A DNA stretch of 16,142 nucleotides from Deltaproteobacteria bacterium. Its GTDB lineage: Bacteria; Myxococcota_A; UBA9160; SMWR01. The translations under genes and the position numbers were made by a program. This document shows positions 7,615-15,074 of the stretch, piece after piece. The stretch spans positions 1 to 16,142 of the forward strand of contig JAJDAM010000445.1 in assembly GCA_029261905.1 (NCBI GenBank). The letters run 5' to 3'. Numbering within the stretch: the first letter of the stretch is position 1; the number at the start of each line of letters is the position of its first letter. Under the pieces are notes generated by a model, which was given only the letters and a program-made list of their open reading frames with translations, was not told where the DNA came from and did no database searches.

Positions 7615-8757
7615 GTGCGCGCTGCGATCTTGGCACTGGTTTCTGTCGGCTTGACGTACGCGCTCGCCGAGGGGGTCGCGACCACGTTGTACGTCCGCGG
7701 TTTGATCGACCCCGTTCCGATCTGGATGCACGAGCGGACCGATCCCGCAGGAAATCTGCGTTTCGACCCGGTGCGGGGCGCGCGCCTGTCGCAGACACCG
7801 GCGAGGATCGTCTGCGTCGCGAGCGATGGCACGATCGAAACCCAAGGGAGCTACTTCGGCAACAACGAGGGCTTTCCCGACAGTGATGATTTCCATCCGA
7901 AACGCGCGGACGCCGATACCCTACGCTTGGCCGTGTTTGGCGATTCGTTCAGTCAGGCGCAATTCCTCGACACCAACTGGCCCGATCGGGTGGAGGAGCT
8001 GGAGCGATCGGCCGGTCGCAAGCTCGAACTGCTGAATTTCTCACTCGACGGTGCCGGTCTCGTGAACTGGGCCAGTGTATTGACTCGCTTCGTTCAGGCG
8101 AACGAGTACGAACTCGATGGCGTGATCTTTGCTGTGTGGGGAGATGATCTCGATCGCCATTTTACCTGGTGGGACGATCGCCCACGAGAGCACAAAGGAG
8201 AACTTCAGCGTGTGCTGTTGGGGCGCTCGCGCGATTTCGATCTGGATCAGACTCCGAAGGGAATCGTTGCCGGGAGCCCCTATCTGCGCTGGTACGTGGT
8301 GACTCCCGAGCAGTTCGACCGTGCGATCGCCGGCGAGTGGCTTCCCGAGTTCCATCGCGCCGCACGACCGTTCTTGTGGGAGCGTGCCAAGCAGCTGGTC
8401 GCTGAGCTGCGGAACCCGCGGGATGGCAGACCGATCACACAACCACAACGGTTTCGAGTCTTCAATCAGGGGCAGCGGGAGCTGATGGATCGTACCCGGC
8501 ACGCGTTGAACGCTTCGAAGCTGCCGGCGCTGGTCGTTCGAGTGCCCAATCGGGTCGAACACATATCCTGGAACGGGGATGCGATTCGATTCGCCGAGCG
8601 GCTGGGGGCTCGCTTCGTCGATGGTGGTGAAGCGTTCGACGGCCTTTCCGACGATGCCTTTGATGCGCTTTGGTTGCCGGTGGACGGACATTGGAACCAG
8701 CGCGGCTCCGATTTGTTCGCCGAATATTTACGGCGCGCTCTGGCCGATTGGCCTTGA
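7615..8757 (+). CDS. Membrane-anchored SGNH/GDSL-hydrolase-like protein
   Basis: I chose the GTG at 7615 because AGGGGA sits at 7602-7607, a well-spaced ribosome binding site, and the protein then opens with a hydrophobic anchor at residues 3-27. In-frame ATGs at 7417 and 7462 would only add an Arg/Ser-rich leader. The 380-residue protein shows an SGNH layout. Block I is 'LAVFGDSFSQAQF' with Ser111. A block II-like 'NFSLDGAG' lies at 141-148. 'VWGDDLD' (174-180) stands where block III usually has G-x-N-D. A C-terminal 'LPVDGHWNQRG' supplies Asp357 and His359, the block V D-x-H pair. 'FGNNEGFPD' near 81-89 resembles a segment in periplasmic SGNH proteins linked to glycan acylation. A periplasmic esterase or acyltransferase acting on an envelope glycan is the best guess. 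The stop is 7 bp from the convergent transporter gene. Confidence 0.8.
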   Translation: MRAAILALVSVGLTYALAEGVATTLYVRGLIDPVPIWMHERTDPAGNLRFDPVRGARLSQTPARIVCVASDGTIETQGSYFGNNEGFPDSDDFHPKRADADTLRLAVFGDSFSQAQFLDTNWPDRVEELERSAGRKLELLNFSLDGAGLVNWASVLTRFVQANEYELDGVIFAVWGDDLDRHFTWWDDRPREHKGELQRVLLGRSRDFDLDQTPKGIVAGSPYLRWYVVTPEQFDRAIAGEWLPEFHRAARPFLWERAKQLVAELRNPRDGRPITQPQRFRVFNQGQRELMDRTRHALNASKLPALVVRVPNRVEHISWNGDAIRFAERLGARFVDGGEAFDGLSDDAFDALWLPVDGHWNQRGSDLFAEYLRRALADWP

Positions 8758-8764
8758 CTCCGGA

Positions 8765-10159
8765 TCAGCTTCGAGAGGGCTTCGCCCCGTTGCGGCGGTC
8801 GAGTTCCGCTCGTACAGCCGCGTACTCGCTTTCGTTCAACGAGAACCGTGAGAGCAAGAACGCACCAATGCCGTAACACACACAAGGATAGATCGCGTAG
8901 AGCGCCTTCAGTGCGAACTTCACGGAATCAGTCTGCTCGACATTCGGCTGAAAACCGGCGAGCTGCAGCACATAGCCCGTGAGCATCAAAGTGATTCCGA
9001 ACGCGGATTTGAAGACGAAGTTCCAGGCGGCGAAATACGCGCCCTCCTTTCGCTCACCGGTGTTGTACTCGTCGAAGTCGATCACGTCCGCCTGGATCGA
9101 CGGGCTGACCGTCCCCCCGGCGCCGGCTGCAACGCCTGCCGAGGCGGCCAGCAACGAAATCAACCAGACCGACCCCTCCTGCAGAAAGAACATCCCGCCA
9201 AACGACAGCGAAGTCAGCACCTGAGCGAGTACCCACAGTTGTTTCTTGCCGATCCGCCGGGAGATCGGGATCCACAACGGCACCGACGCGATCGACGGCA
9301 CCATGTAACAGAGGATGAATACCGGCGCGAGTTGCGGTGCGCCTACGATGTACTGCGCGATGTACAGCGTCAGGATCCCGATCGTCGCGCCGCCCAGGTT
9401 GTCGACGAGCGTGACGATCAAGAGCAGTCGCGCGTGATGATTCTTCCAGACGTCGGCGAAGGCCGCGAACGGCCGCTGTGCGCCGCGTCCCTGGAACTCG
9501 GGGCGCTCTTGCAGGAACCATGCAGCGAAGCCGAGCAGGCCAGCGGTCACGAGCGCGGCGGATCCGCCCAATGTGAACGCCATGTCGCGAACGGCGGCCC
9601 CCGATTCGGCTTCGGCCTGAATCAACAACGCCATCGCCGCGAGTGCCAACGTCGATCCCAACGTCCAGGTGATGTGTCGAATCCCAAACAGACGATTTCG
9701 GTCGTGATAGTCGGTCGTGAGCTCCGCACCCAGCGACATGTGGGGCACGATGAATATCGTCATCGCGGAATAGAAGCCGAATACACTGATGGCCATCCAG
9801 GCGACGAGTGCGTCACCGCTCAGCGATTCGAGCGGGCTCCACGCCATCAAGTAGAAGGCCGCCACCGGCAACATCGACGCGGCGATCCACGGGCGCCTTC
9901 GCCCCATCCGGCTGCGGGTTCGGTCCGACATGTAGCCGGCGACCGGGTCGGAGATCGCGTCCCAGATCCGAGAAAGGCCGAAGATGGTCCCCATCGTCGC
10001 GGGCGCGATCAGCAAGACATCGGTCGAGAACTTCATCAGATACAGACCGATCAGCAGGAACATGAAACCGGTTCCGACCGTCGGGAGGCAGTACGCGAAG
10101 ATCGTCGATGTGGCGAGACGCGAGCTTGTCACGCCCGGGGAGGCTTCGGTTTGAGACAC
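8765..10159 (-). CDS. GPH/MelB-type MFS sugar:cation symporter
   Basis: This is a 464-residue multipass inner-membrane protein with about 12 hydrophobic segments. The N-terminal half has the GPH (glycoside-pentoside-hexuronide:cation) signature 'RIWDAISDPVAGYMSDRTRS' at 64-83, followed by 'MGRRRPW'. Asp67 and Asp71 correspond to the D-x-x-x-D pair that binds Na+/H+ in MelB, so cation coupling is likely intact. 'QADVIDFDEYNTGERKEGAYFA' in the C-terminal half is another family feature. The substrate cannot be read from sequence; related proteins carry sugars, sugar acids or lipids such as lysophospholipids. The start is a GTG at 10159 without a clear ribosome binding site; a second GTG lies 9 codons in. 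It follows the alpha/beta hydrolase on the same strand after 90 bp and ends 7 bp from the convergent SGNH gene. Confidence 0.9.
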   Translation of the reverse strand: MSQTEASPGVTSSRLATSTIFAYCLPTVGTGFMFLLIGLYLMKFSTDVLLIAPATMGTIFGLSRIWDAISDPVAGYMSDRTRSRMGRRRPWIAASMLPVAAFYLMAWSPLESLSGDALVAWMAISVFGFYSAMTIFIVPHMSLGAELTTDYHDRNRLFGIRHITWTLGSTLALAAMALLIQAEAESGAAVRDMAFTLGGSAALVTAGLLGFAAWFLQERPEFQGRGAQRPFAAFADVWKNHHARLLLIVTLVDNLGGATIGILTLYIAQYIVGAPQLAPVFILCYMVPSIASVPLWIPISRRIGKKQLWVLAQVLTSLSFGGMFFLQEGSVWLISLLAASAGVAAGAGGTVSPSIQADVIDFDEYNTGERKEGAYFAAWNFVFKSAFGITLMLTGYVLQLAGFQPNVEQTDSVKFALKALYAIYPCVCYGIGAFLLSRFSLNESEYAAVRAELDRRNGAKPSRS

Positions 10160-10249
10160 GGTCGGTCAGACTCGCACAGCCCAGAGCGTGCCGCGACCAG
10201 AGTGCGGGTTCGTCGCCCTTTGGGGTCGCGAGAGGGAGGGGCGCGCGTG

Positions 10250-11089
10250 TCAGCTGCGCGCGCGGGCGAGATGGTCCCGGACGGCTGAGAGCCAGGCAGC
10301 GCGGTTTTCGACCTGAGGGCTGTGGGCAGCGCCCGGAATGACCGAAAGAGTGGCATCGGCGATTTCGGCTGCCATCGTTTTTGAGGGGTCGAGAAACGGA
10401 ACGTCCTGTTCACCGACGATGACGAGCGTCGGACAAATGATCTCGCCGAGCCGATCGATTGCAGTTCGATGGTCGGCGAGGGTGGCGGCCCAGGCGTGCA
10501 TGGCTTCGGGGTCCATCGCTTCGATCTTCGTGCGAATACGCTGCCAGTAGCGTTCCGAGCCCATCTCCTGCTCACACCGTCGCATGGCCGGCGCGCGGTT
10601 GGGATCGTTGGCAGCGCCAGCGCGCATGATCTCGAACAGGGCGTTCATGCCTTGCTCGCGGCCGACCTTCGCGCCGGCCTGCATCATCGCGACCGGCATC
10701 AGCTTGATGGGCTCGGGCGACGTATCCATCAGGACCAGCGAGGCGATGCGCTCCGGATGCGCGAGCACGAATCGAAGTGCGACCATGCCGCCCCTCGAAT
10801 GGCCGAGCAGGTCGCATCGTTCGATCCCCAGAGCATCGAGGAAGCCGAGCAGGTCGGCGACCGCTACCTCGAGTTCGTAGTCATCGGGGTCGCCGGTGTT
10901 GGTGCTGCTGCCGTGGCCGCGTTGGTCGAGCGTGATGGTGCGGCCCAGCACGGCGAGTTCGCCGTGGACGTCGGCAAAGTCGTCGAGAGACCCGGTGAAG
11001 CCATGCACGAGGATGAACGGACGATCTCCCGTGCCTTGGTCCTGATAGGCCATTTCGATGGAGCCGACGGAGATGTGTTTGATCGACAT
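10250..11089 (-). CDS. Alpha/beta hydrolase with complete catalytic triad
   Basis: This is a 279-residue alpha/beta hydrolase. The oxyanion-hole motif 'LVHGFTGS' lies at 27-34, 'TLDQRGHGSS' at 53-62, and the nucleophile elbow G96-H-S98-R-G-G at 96-101. Asp229 in 'LVIVGEQDVPF' and His256 in 'IPGAAHSPQVE' complete the triad. This is the layout of small esterases and of MhpC/BphD-like carbon-carbon hydrolases; the cap region (about 125-205) is Met- and Ala-rich and does not identify a substrate. I chose the ATG at 11089; a GTG at 11119 would add ten residues. It lies between the rhodanese gene (135 bp upstream, no gene seen in the gap) and the transporter gene, all on the minus strand. Confidence 0.9.
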   Translation of the reverse strand: MSIKHISVGSIEMAYQDQGTGDRPFILVHGFTGSLDDFADVHGELAVLGRTITLDQRGHGSSTNTGDPDDYELEVAVADLLGFLDALGIERCDLLGHSRGGMVALRFVLAHPERIASLVLMDTSPEPIKLMPVAMMQAGAKVGREQGMNALFEIMRAGAANDPNRAPAMRRCEQEMGSERYWQRIRTKIEAMDPEAMHAWAATLADHRTAIDRLGEIICPTLVIVGEQDVPFLDPSKTMAAEIADATLSVIPGAAHSPQVENRAAWLSAVRDHLARARS

Positions 11090-11224
11090 GAATGGGAAGG
11101 TACCCGATGCGGTGGGCACAGGGACGTTGCTGGAACGATCTCTCGATCGCGGCGTTGCGGTGCACGAGGGCCCGCTCGCAGACGCCGCGAAGAACTTCCG
11201 CCCGTTGGCGACGCGCGGTAGGCG

Positions 11225-11614
11225 CTAGCGTTCGACTGGAAACCCGCGCTCGATCCAGCCCGTCCAGCCTTCACGGAGCGAGAGCAGGTTCCGGAAGCCC
11301 ATCTGCGTGAGCGTCTGGGTGGCCAATGCGCTTCGGTGGCCACCGCCACAGTACAAGATCAGTTTTCGGTCGCGATCGGCCAGCCATGGGTCGCGTTTGT
11401 AGTGTTCCAGGTCGGCGCGGACCTCCAGGAAGCCGCGTGGGAAGTTGCGCGCGCCGCGGATGTGGGCCTCCGCAAATTCGTCCGGCTCCCGGACATCGAT
11501 GAAGTGCCAACCCCCGCAATCAGGGCTGTCGAGGATTTCCCGCGCACGCTCGGGTGCCACCTCTTCGATGTTCTCCAGGGCTTCGTTCACGAAGTCGGCG
11601 AGGGATCTGGGCAT
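11225..11614 (-). CDS. Single-domain rhodanese-like sulfurtransferase
   Basis: This is a 129-residue single rhodanese domain. The N-terminal 'HFIDVREPDEFAEAHIRGARNFPRG' (37-61) contains the conserved D-V-R-E and H-I-x-G-A elements. The active-site loop is C89-G-G-G-H-R94, so the persulfide-carrying Cys and the loop Arg are both present. 'GFRNLLSLREGWTGW' (106-120) is the C-terminal family motif. It should move sulfane sulfur in the cytoplasm; the acceptor is unknown. It lies 28 bp after wecB on the same strand and is probably co-transcribed. The start ATG has GGAG 12 nt upstream, slightly far. Confidence 0.92.
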   Translation of the reverse strand: MPRSLADFVNEALENIEEVAPERAREILDSPDCGGWHFIDVREPDEFAEAHIRGARNFPRGFLEVRADLEHYKRDPWLADRDRKLILYCGGGHRSALATQTLTQMGFRNLLSLREGWTGWIERGFPVER

Positions 11615-11642
11615 GACGGACTGTGTCTCCGGAGGGCTCGGT

Positions 11643-12761
11643 TCAGCGTGGATTCAAGAAGGTCTCGATCGCGTCGGCGATACGCTCGCCCGCGTCCCCC
11701 TGGCCGAACGGATTGGGGATCTCGCTCACGCGCCGAATCCAGCGGTCATCGGTGTACAGCTCCGAGAGCATCGTCGCCAACGTTTCGGGTGAGCCACCGA
11801 CCAATCGCGCGACGCCCGACTCGATCGCTTCGGGGCGCTCGGTGTTTTCGCGCAAGATCAGCAGCGCTTTGCCAAGCGTCGGCGCTTCTTCCTGCACGCC
11901 GCCGGAGTCGGATACCACCAGCCATGCCCGTTTCAACAGCTCGATGAAATCGGGATACCCCAGTGGGTCGAGCAGATGAACCCGGTCGACGTTGCCCAGG
12001 ATCTCTCTCGTCGGTTCGAGGACTGCCGGGTTGGGGTGAACCGGGAACGCCAGGGCCACGTCCGCGTGCGCCTCGACGAACCGTCGCAGTACCTGGAGGT
12101 TCCCGCACATGGTGTCGCCGAAGCTCTCTCGCCGGTGCGTGGTCAGCACGACGAGCTTCTGGTCGATGGTGTCGAGCCGACGTTTCAAGGCAGCACTGGG
12201 TTCATCGTGAGCGAGGCTGAACTGCAGCGCGTCGACGACGGGATTCCCCGTCAGCGCGATGCGAGACGCATCGACGCCTTCGGAAATCAACGTTTCGACA
12301 TTGTGGGGTGTCGCGGCGAAATGGTAGTGAGCGATGCGACTGATGAGCGTGCGGTTGGTTTCCTCGGGAAACGGACTGTTCGGATCACCCGAACGCAGGC
12401 CGGCTTCGACATGCCCGACCGGCGTACGGTGTAGGAAGCTCGCGAGCGCGCCCGCCATCGCGGTCGTTGTGTCGCCTTGCACCAACACCAGGTCGGGCCG
12501 GAAATCGTCGAGTATGGGTCCGAGGCCTTCGAGGATCTTCGAGGCAACCTGGGCGGGCGTCTGGGCGTCCTGCATGACTGCGAGGTCGCGGTCGATCCGG
12601 ACGCCGAAGTGATTCGCGAACGGATGCAGCAACGTGACGTGCTGCGACGACGCCACGCGCAACACGTCGAAAGTCTCGGGCCGACTCTCGAGTGCGCGCA
12701 ACACCGGCGCGAGCTTGATGATCTCGGGCCGGGTGCCAAACAGGCACAAGATCTTCTTCAC
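11643..12761 (-). CDS. wecB: UDP-N-acetylglucosamine 2-epimerase (non-hydrolysing)
   Basis: This enzyme interconverts UDP-GlcNAc and UDP-ManNAc to supply ManNAc or ManNAcA units for surface polysaccharides. At 372 residues it has the family's normal length. It opens with 'LFGTRPEIIKLAPV' (7-20), followed by 'VQGDTTT' (94-100), 'HVEAGLRSGD' (117-126) with the catalytic Glu region, 'FPEETNR' (131-137), 'TTHRRE' (207-212), 'PVHPNP' (240-245) and the UDP-binding 'SDSGGVQEEAP' (284-294) and 'RENTERPE' (304-311). All key motifs are intact. The start is a GTG at 12761. The gene follows the UbiA-family gene by only 24 bp, a likely operon supplying envelope-glycan precursors. No ManNAc dehydrogenase (wecC) is present in the window. 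Confidence 0.95.
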   Translation of the reverse strand: MKKILCLFGTRPEIIKLAPVLRALESRPETFDVLRVASSQHVTLLHPFANHFGVRIDRDLAVMQDAQTPAQVASKILEGLGPILDDFRPDLVLVQGDTTTAMAGALASFLHRTPVGHVEAGLRSGDPNSPFPEETNRTLISRIAHYHFAATPHNVETLISEGVDASRIALTGNPVVDALQFSLAHDEPSAALKRRLDTIDQKLVVLTTHRRESFGDTMCGNLQVLRRFVEAHADVALAFPVHPNPAVLEPTREILGNVDRVHLLDPLGYPDFIELLKRAWLVVSDSGGVQEEAPTLGKALLILRENTERPEAIESGVARLVGGSPETLATMLSELYTDDRWIRRVSEIPNPFGQGDAGERIADAIETFLNPR

Positions 12762-12785
12762 GTCGTTGCGGACCGGGAAATGGGC

Positions 12786-13697
12786 TCAGGCTCCCAGGTA
12801 CAGCGCGGCCAATGCCGCCAACGCGGATGCGATGACACAGACGCGGAACGGACCATCTTCGAAGAACACATCCTCGGGCTTCTCCCCCATCCCTGCCGTT
12901 TCGACGACGTGGTAGTAGCGGAACACCGCGAACACGACGAACGGAACCGTCAGCGGGAGCAAAGGATAGATCGCGGAGGCGTCGATTACGTACAGCGCGT
13001 AACTGATCGTCGTCGCTGCGATCGCCGTTGCGATGTACGCGGCGAGCGTCGAATCGGTGTACTGCTCGAGGACTGATCGCGTCTTGGCTGCTTGGTCGCG
13101 CAACGCGAGCATTTCCGCACGACGTTTGCAGAGTGCCAGGAACAGTGCTGCGAAGAACGTGCACACGATGAACCAATTGGACGAAGGAACGTCGATGGCC
13201 AGCGCACCCCCCACCGCGCGAAGAACGAAACCGGCTGCGACGAGCATCGTGTCCAGGATCACGATGTGTTTTCCGGTCATCGAATAGAAGTGCACCTGGA
13301 CGACGTACGTGACGACCGCCGCCGTGAACATCCAACCGATGGATGCCGCGATCGCGAGGGAACTGATCGTCAACACGGCTGTCAGCACGATGGCAGTGCG
13401 GGTACCGACCTCGCCCGATGCGATCGGCCTGCGGCATTTGGTCGGATGGAGCCGGTCGCGCTCCGCATCCAACAGATCGTTCACGACGTATGCCGATGAA
13501 CTCGCCAAGCAAAACGACACGAAGCCCAGCAGCGCCAGCAGCACGGAATCCATTGAGAGCAGCCGGTCGGCAAAGATCAGTGCCGCGAACACCAGCAGGT
13601 TTTTCGTCCACTGGCGGGGGCGCATCAGCCGCAGCCAGGCCGGCATGCGAATGGCGGCGCCTGCCTCGATCGGGTCCTGTGCGGGATGCTCGGCCAA
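12786..13697 (-). CDS. UbiA-family polyprenyl-phosphate phosphoribosyltransferase (DPPR-synthase type)
   Basis: This is a 303-residue integral membrane prenyltransferase. The N-terminus 'LRLMRPRQWTKNLLVFA' (22-38) and the first Asp-rich motif N73-D-L-L-D-A-E-R-D81, followed by 'HPTKCRRPIASG', match decaprenyl-phosphate phosphoribosyltransferases rather than quinone or haem prenyltransferases. A second conserved region runs 'ILDTMLVAAGFVLRAVGG' (147-164). 'CKRRAEM' (190-196) and 'GMGEKPEDVFFEDG' (269-282) are also typical. The reaction joins phosphoribose from PRPP to a polyprenyl phosphate. In mycobacteria this leads to the arabinose donor; here the downstream sugar is unknown, and no DprE1/DprE2 epimerase is in the window. 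The TTG at 13697 has GGAG 9 nt upstream; the ATG at 13646 is an alternative start. It is first in a minus-strand run with wecB. Confidence 0.88.
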   Translation of the reverse strand: MAEHPAQDPIEAGAAIRMPAWLRLMRPRQWTKNLLVFAALIFADRLLSMDSVLLALLGFVSFCLASSSAYVVNDLLDAERDRLHPTKCRRPIASGEVGTRTAIVLTAVLTISSLAIAASIGWMFTAAVVTYVVQVHFYSMTGKHIVILDTMLVAAGFVLRAVGGALAIDVPSSNWFIVCTFFAALFLALCKRRAEMLALRDQAAKTRSVLEQYTDSTLAAYIATAIAATTISYALYVIDASAIYPLLPLTVPFVVFAVFRYYHVVETAGMGEKPEDVFFEDGPFRVCVIASALAALAALYLGA

Positions 13698-13842
13698 TTA
13701 CTCGGTCTCCACAGCCGTTCGGCGATTGAATATCAGTCTACCGCGCCTCTGCGGGCCCGGGGTGGCGCTCTGGACGGGGTATAGTTCGGCGGATTCGGCT
13801 TCTGGCACGACCGGTAGCCGTGTTTTTCTCGACCCACCGCGA

Positions 13843-13884
13843 CTCGATTTCCCCTGCTCGATTTCCCCTTCTCGATCTACCCCA
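13843..13884 (+). repeat. 14-bp tandem repeat, three copies, in the cupin leader
   Basis: Three units of 14 bases run end to end: CTCGATTTCCCCTG (13843-13856), CTCGATTTCCCCTT (13857-13870) and CTCGATCTACCCCA (13871-13884). The last unit runs into the AGGAGA ribosome binding site of the cupin gene. The block lies in the 5' leader of that gene and could be a regulatory site, a pyrimidine-rich leader segment, or simple slippage. Confidence 0.7.
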
Positions 13885-13892
13885 GGAGAATC

Positions 13893-14219
13893 ATGGAACA
13901 CCCCAGCGCGATTCGACCTGAAGAGCACGCAGTCTTCTCAGCCGAGAAGATGGGCAAAGCGACGATTTTCCGTTCTGAGCGGATCATGGTCGGGCTCAAT
14001 TGCTTCGAACCCGGACAAGAGCACAAGCTTCACGCCCACGAGGGCATGGACAAGATCTATCAAGTCTTGGAAGGCAGCGGCACGTTTCTGCTCGAGGAGC
14101 GCGAGGTTCCGATGCAGCCGGGTGTGATGCTGGTCGCGCCCGAAGGCGTCGCTCACGGGATTCGAAACAGCGGTTCCGAACGATTGGTGGTGCTCGCAGT
14201 TCTCGCGCCGGCTCCATAG
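13893..14219 (+). CDS. Small single-domain cupin protein
   Basis: This is a 108-residue single cupin barrel. Cupin motif 1 is present as G41-x5-H47-x-H49, but the usual Glu four to five residues on is replaced (D53/K54). Motif 2 is perfect: G77-x5-P83-x-G85-x2-H88-x3-N92. Three His ligands (47, 49, 88) are therefore available, and the fourth metal ligand is missing or taken by Asp53. Such small cupins range from dioxygenases and isomerases to sugar- or metal-binding proteins, so no reaction can be named. The ATG at 13893 has a strong AGGAGA ribosome binding site 3 nt upstream and follows a triplicate leader repeat. It is divergent from the UbiA-family gene and 96 bp upstream of the GST gene, which has the same CCAGGAGAATC-type ribosome binding site. 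Confidence 0.88.
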   Translation: MEHPSAIRPEEHAVFSAEKMGKATIFRSERIMVGLNCFEPGQEHKLHAHEGMDKIYQVLEGSGTFLLEEREVPMQPGVMLVAPEGVAHGIRNSGSERLVVLAVLAPAP

Positions 14220-14315
14220 CCGGCAAGGCATCCCAAACCCGCCGTCATCGCATCATCTGACTGAACCAGGCCAACGATCCGGCCACACTTCTGCGCGTCC
14301 ACCAGGAGAATCTGC

Positions 14316-14927
14316 ATGATCAAGCTCTACACCGCGCCGACCCCCAATGGACGCAAGGCCTCGATCGCACTCGAAGAGATCGGAGTCCCGTACGAAGTCG
14401 TCAGAGTCGACATTCAATCGCCGGATCACCCCACCGACGAGTTTCTGGCGATCTGCCCGAATCACAAGGTGCCCGTGATCGACGACGACGGTCTGGTGAT
14501 CTGGGAATCCGGCGCAATCCTGCTCCACCTTGCCGAGAAGTACGGAAAGCTCCTTCCTTCGGACCCCGCAGGTCGCATCCACGCCATTCAGTACGCGTTC
14601 TTCCAGACGGGCGGAATCGGGCCGAACGTGGGCCGCCTGGGCGCACAATTGAGGCGTCCCGAAGGGGAACGGAACACGGAGATGACGCAGATCTTCACCG
14701 ATGAAGTGAATCGGTTGTTCGGCGTGCTCGACCGGATCCTGGCAGATGGACGACCGTTTTTGGCCGGCGAGTATTCGATCGCCGACATCATGCATCACGG
14801 CTGGCTCGGTTTGATGTTGAACATGAAAATCCCGATGCTGATGTCGCAGCCTCGAGTACTCGCATGGGTCGAGAGGATCGCCGAGCGACCCGCGGTCCAG
14901 CGTGGCATGGCGGTGCCGGAATCCTGA
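14316..14927 (+). CDS. Glutathione S-transferase, Nu-class/YfcG-like
   Basis: This is a 203-residue cytoplasmic GST. The thioredoxin-like N-terminal domain opens with 'LYTAPTPNGRK' (4-14), where Thr9 and Asn11 match the YfcG/YghU active-site residues of Nu-class GSTs. The cis-Pro loop is 'HKVPVI' (50-55), and the glutathione gamma-Glu site is 'WESGAIL' (63-69). The helical C-terminal domain carries the N-capping motif S154-I-A-D157 and ends 'ERPAVQRGM'. E. coli YfcG and YghU act as disulfide-bond reductases using two glutathiones, so a redox role is more likely than xenobiotic conjugation. AGGAG sits 7 nt before the ATG. It probably shares a transcript with the cupin gene; sucA begins 147 bp downstream. 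Confidence 0.92.
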   Translation: MIKLYTAPTPNGRKASIALEEIGVPYEVVRVDIQSPDHPTDEFLAICPNHKVPVIDDDGLVIWESGAILLHLAEKYGKLLPSDPAGRIHAIQYAFFQTGGIGPNVGRLGAQLRRPEGERNTEMTQIFTDEVNRLFGVLDRILADGRPFLAGEYSIADIMHHGWLGLMLNMKIPMLMSQPRVLAWVERIAERPAVQRGMAVPES

Positions 14928-14934
14928 CGAGGTC

Positions 14935-14967
14935 TTGCCGGTGAATTGCCGGTTGATTGCCAGTGCA
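14935..14967 (+). promoter_or_regulatory. Three TTGCC direct repeats at 11-bp spacing upstream of sucA
   Basis: TTGCCGG starts at 14935 and 14946, and TTGCCAG starts at 14957, so the core recurs exactly every 11 bp, about one DNA helical turn. A TGCATGCA palindrome follows at 14964-14971. The block lies just after the GST stop codon and 108-140 bp before the sucA ATG. The same-face spacing suits cooperative binding by a regulator of sucA, but this is an inference from pattern only. I could not identify a convincing -10 box nearby. Confidence 0.45.
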
Positions 14968-15074
14968 TGCATTTTACTTGAGCGACGGAGAGCTTTGACC
15001 GAACCAGCAGTTACCTGCGAGCGGTGCGCGCCCATCGGGTGGCGCCGTTCCGACGAGGAACTCTGGACAGGCCG

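Noticed and set aside
9239..10288. 349-codon open frame on the plus strand
   Set aside because: Antisense to the GPH-type transporter, with the Arg/Gln/His-rich composition typical of antisense shadows.
12385..13611. 408-codon open frame on the minus strand
   Set aside because: It runs out of frame across both wecB and the UbiA-family gene. Both have intact family motifs in another frame, and this product is Arg/Gly-rich shadow sequence.
13780..13785. TATAGT as a -10 box for the cupin gene
   Set aside because: No -35 element is found at 16-18 bp upstream and no extended -10, so it cannot be supported alone.
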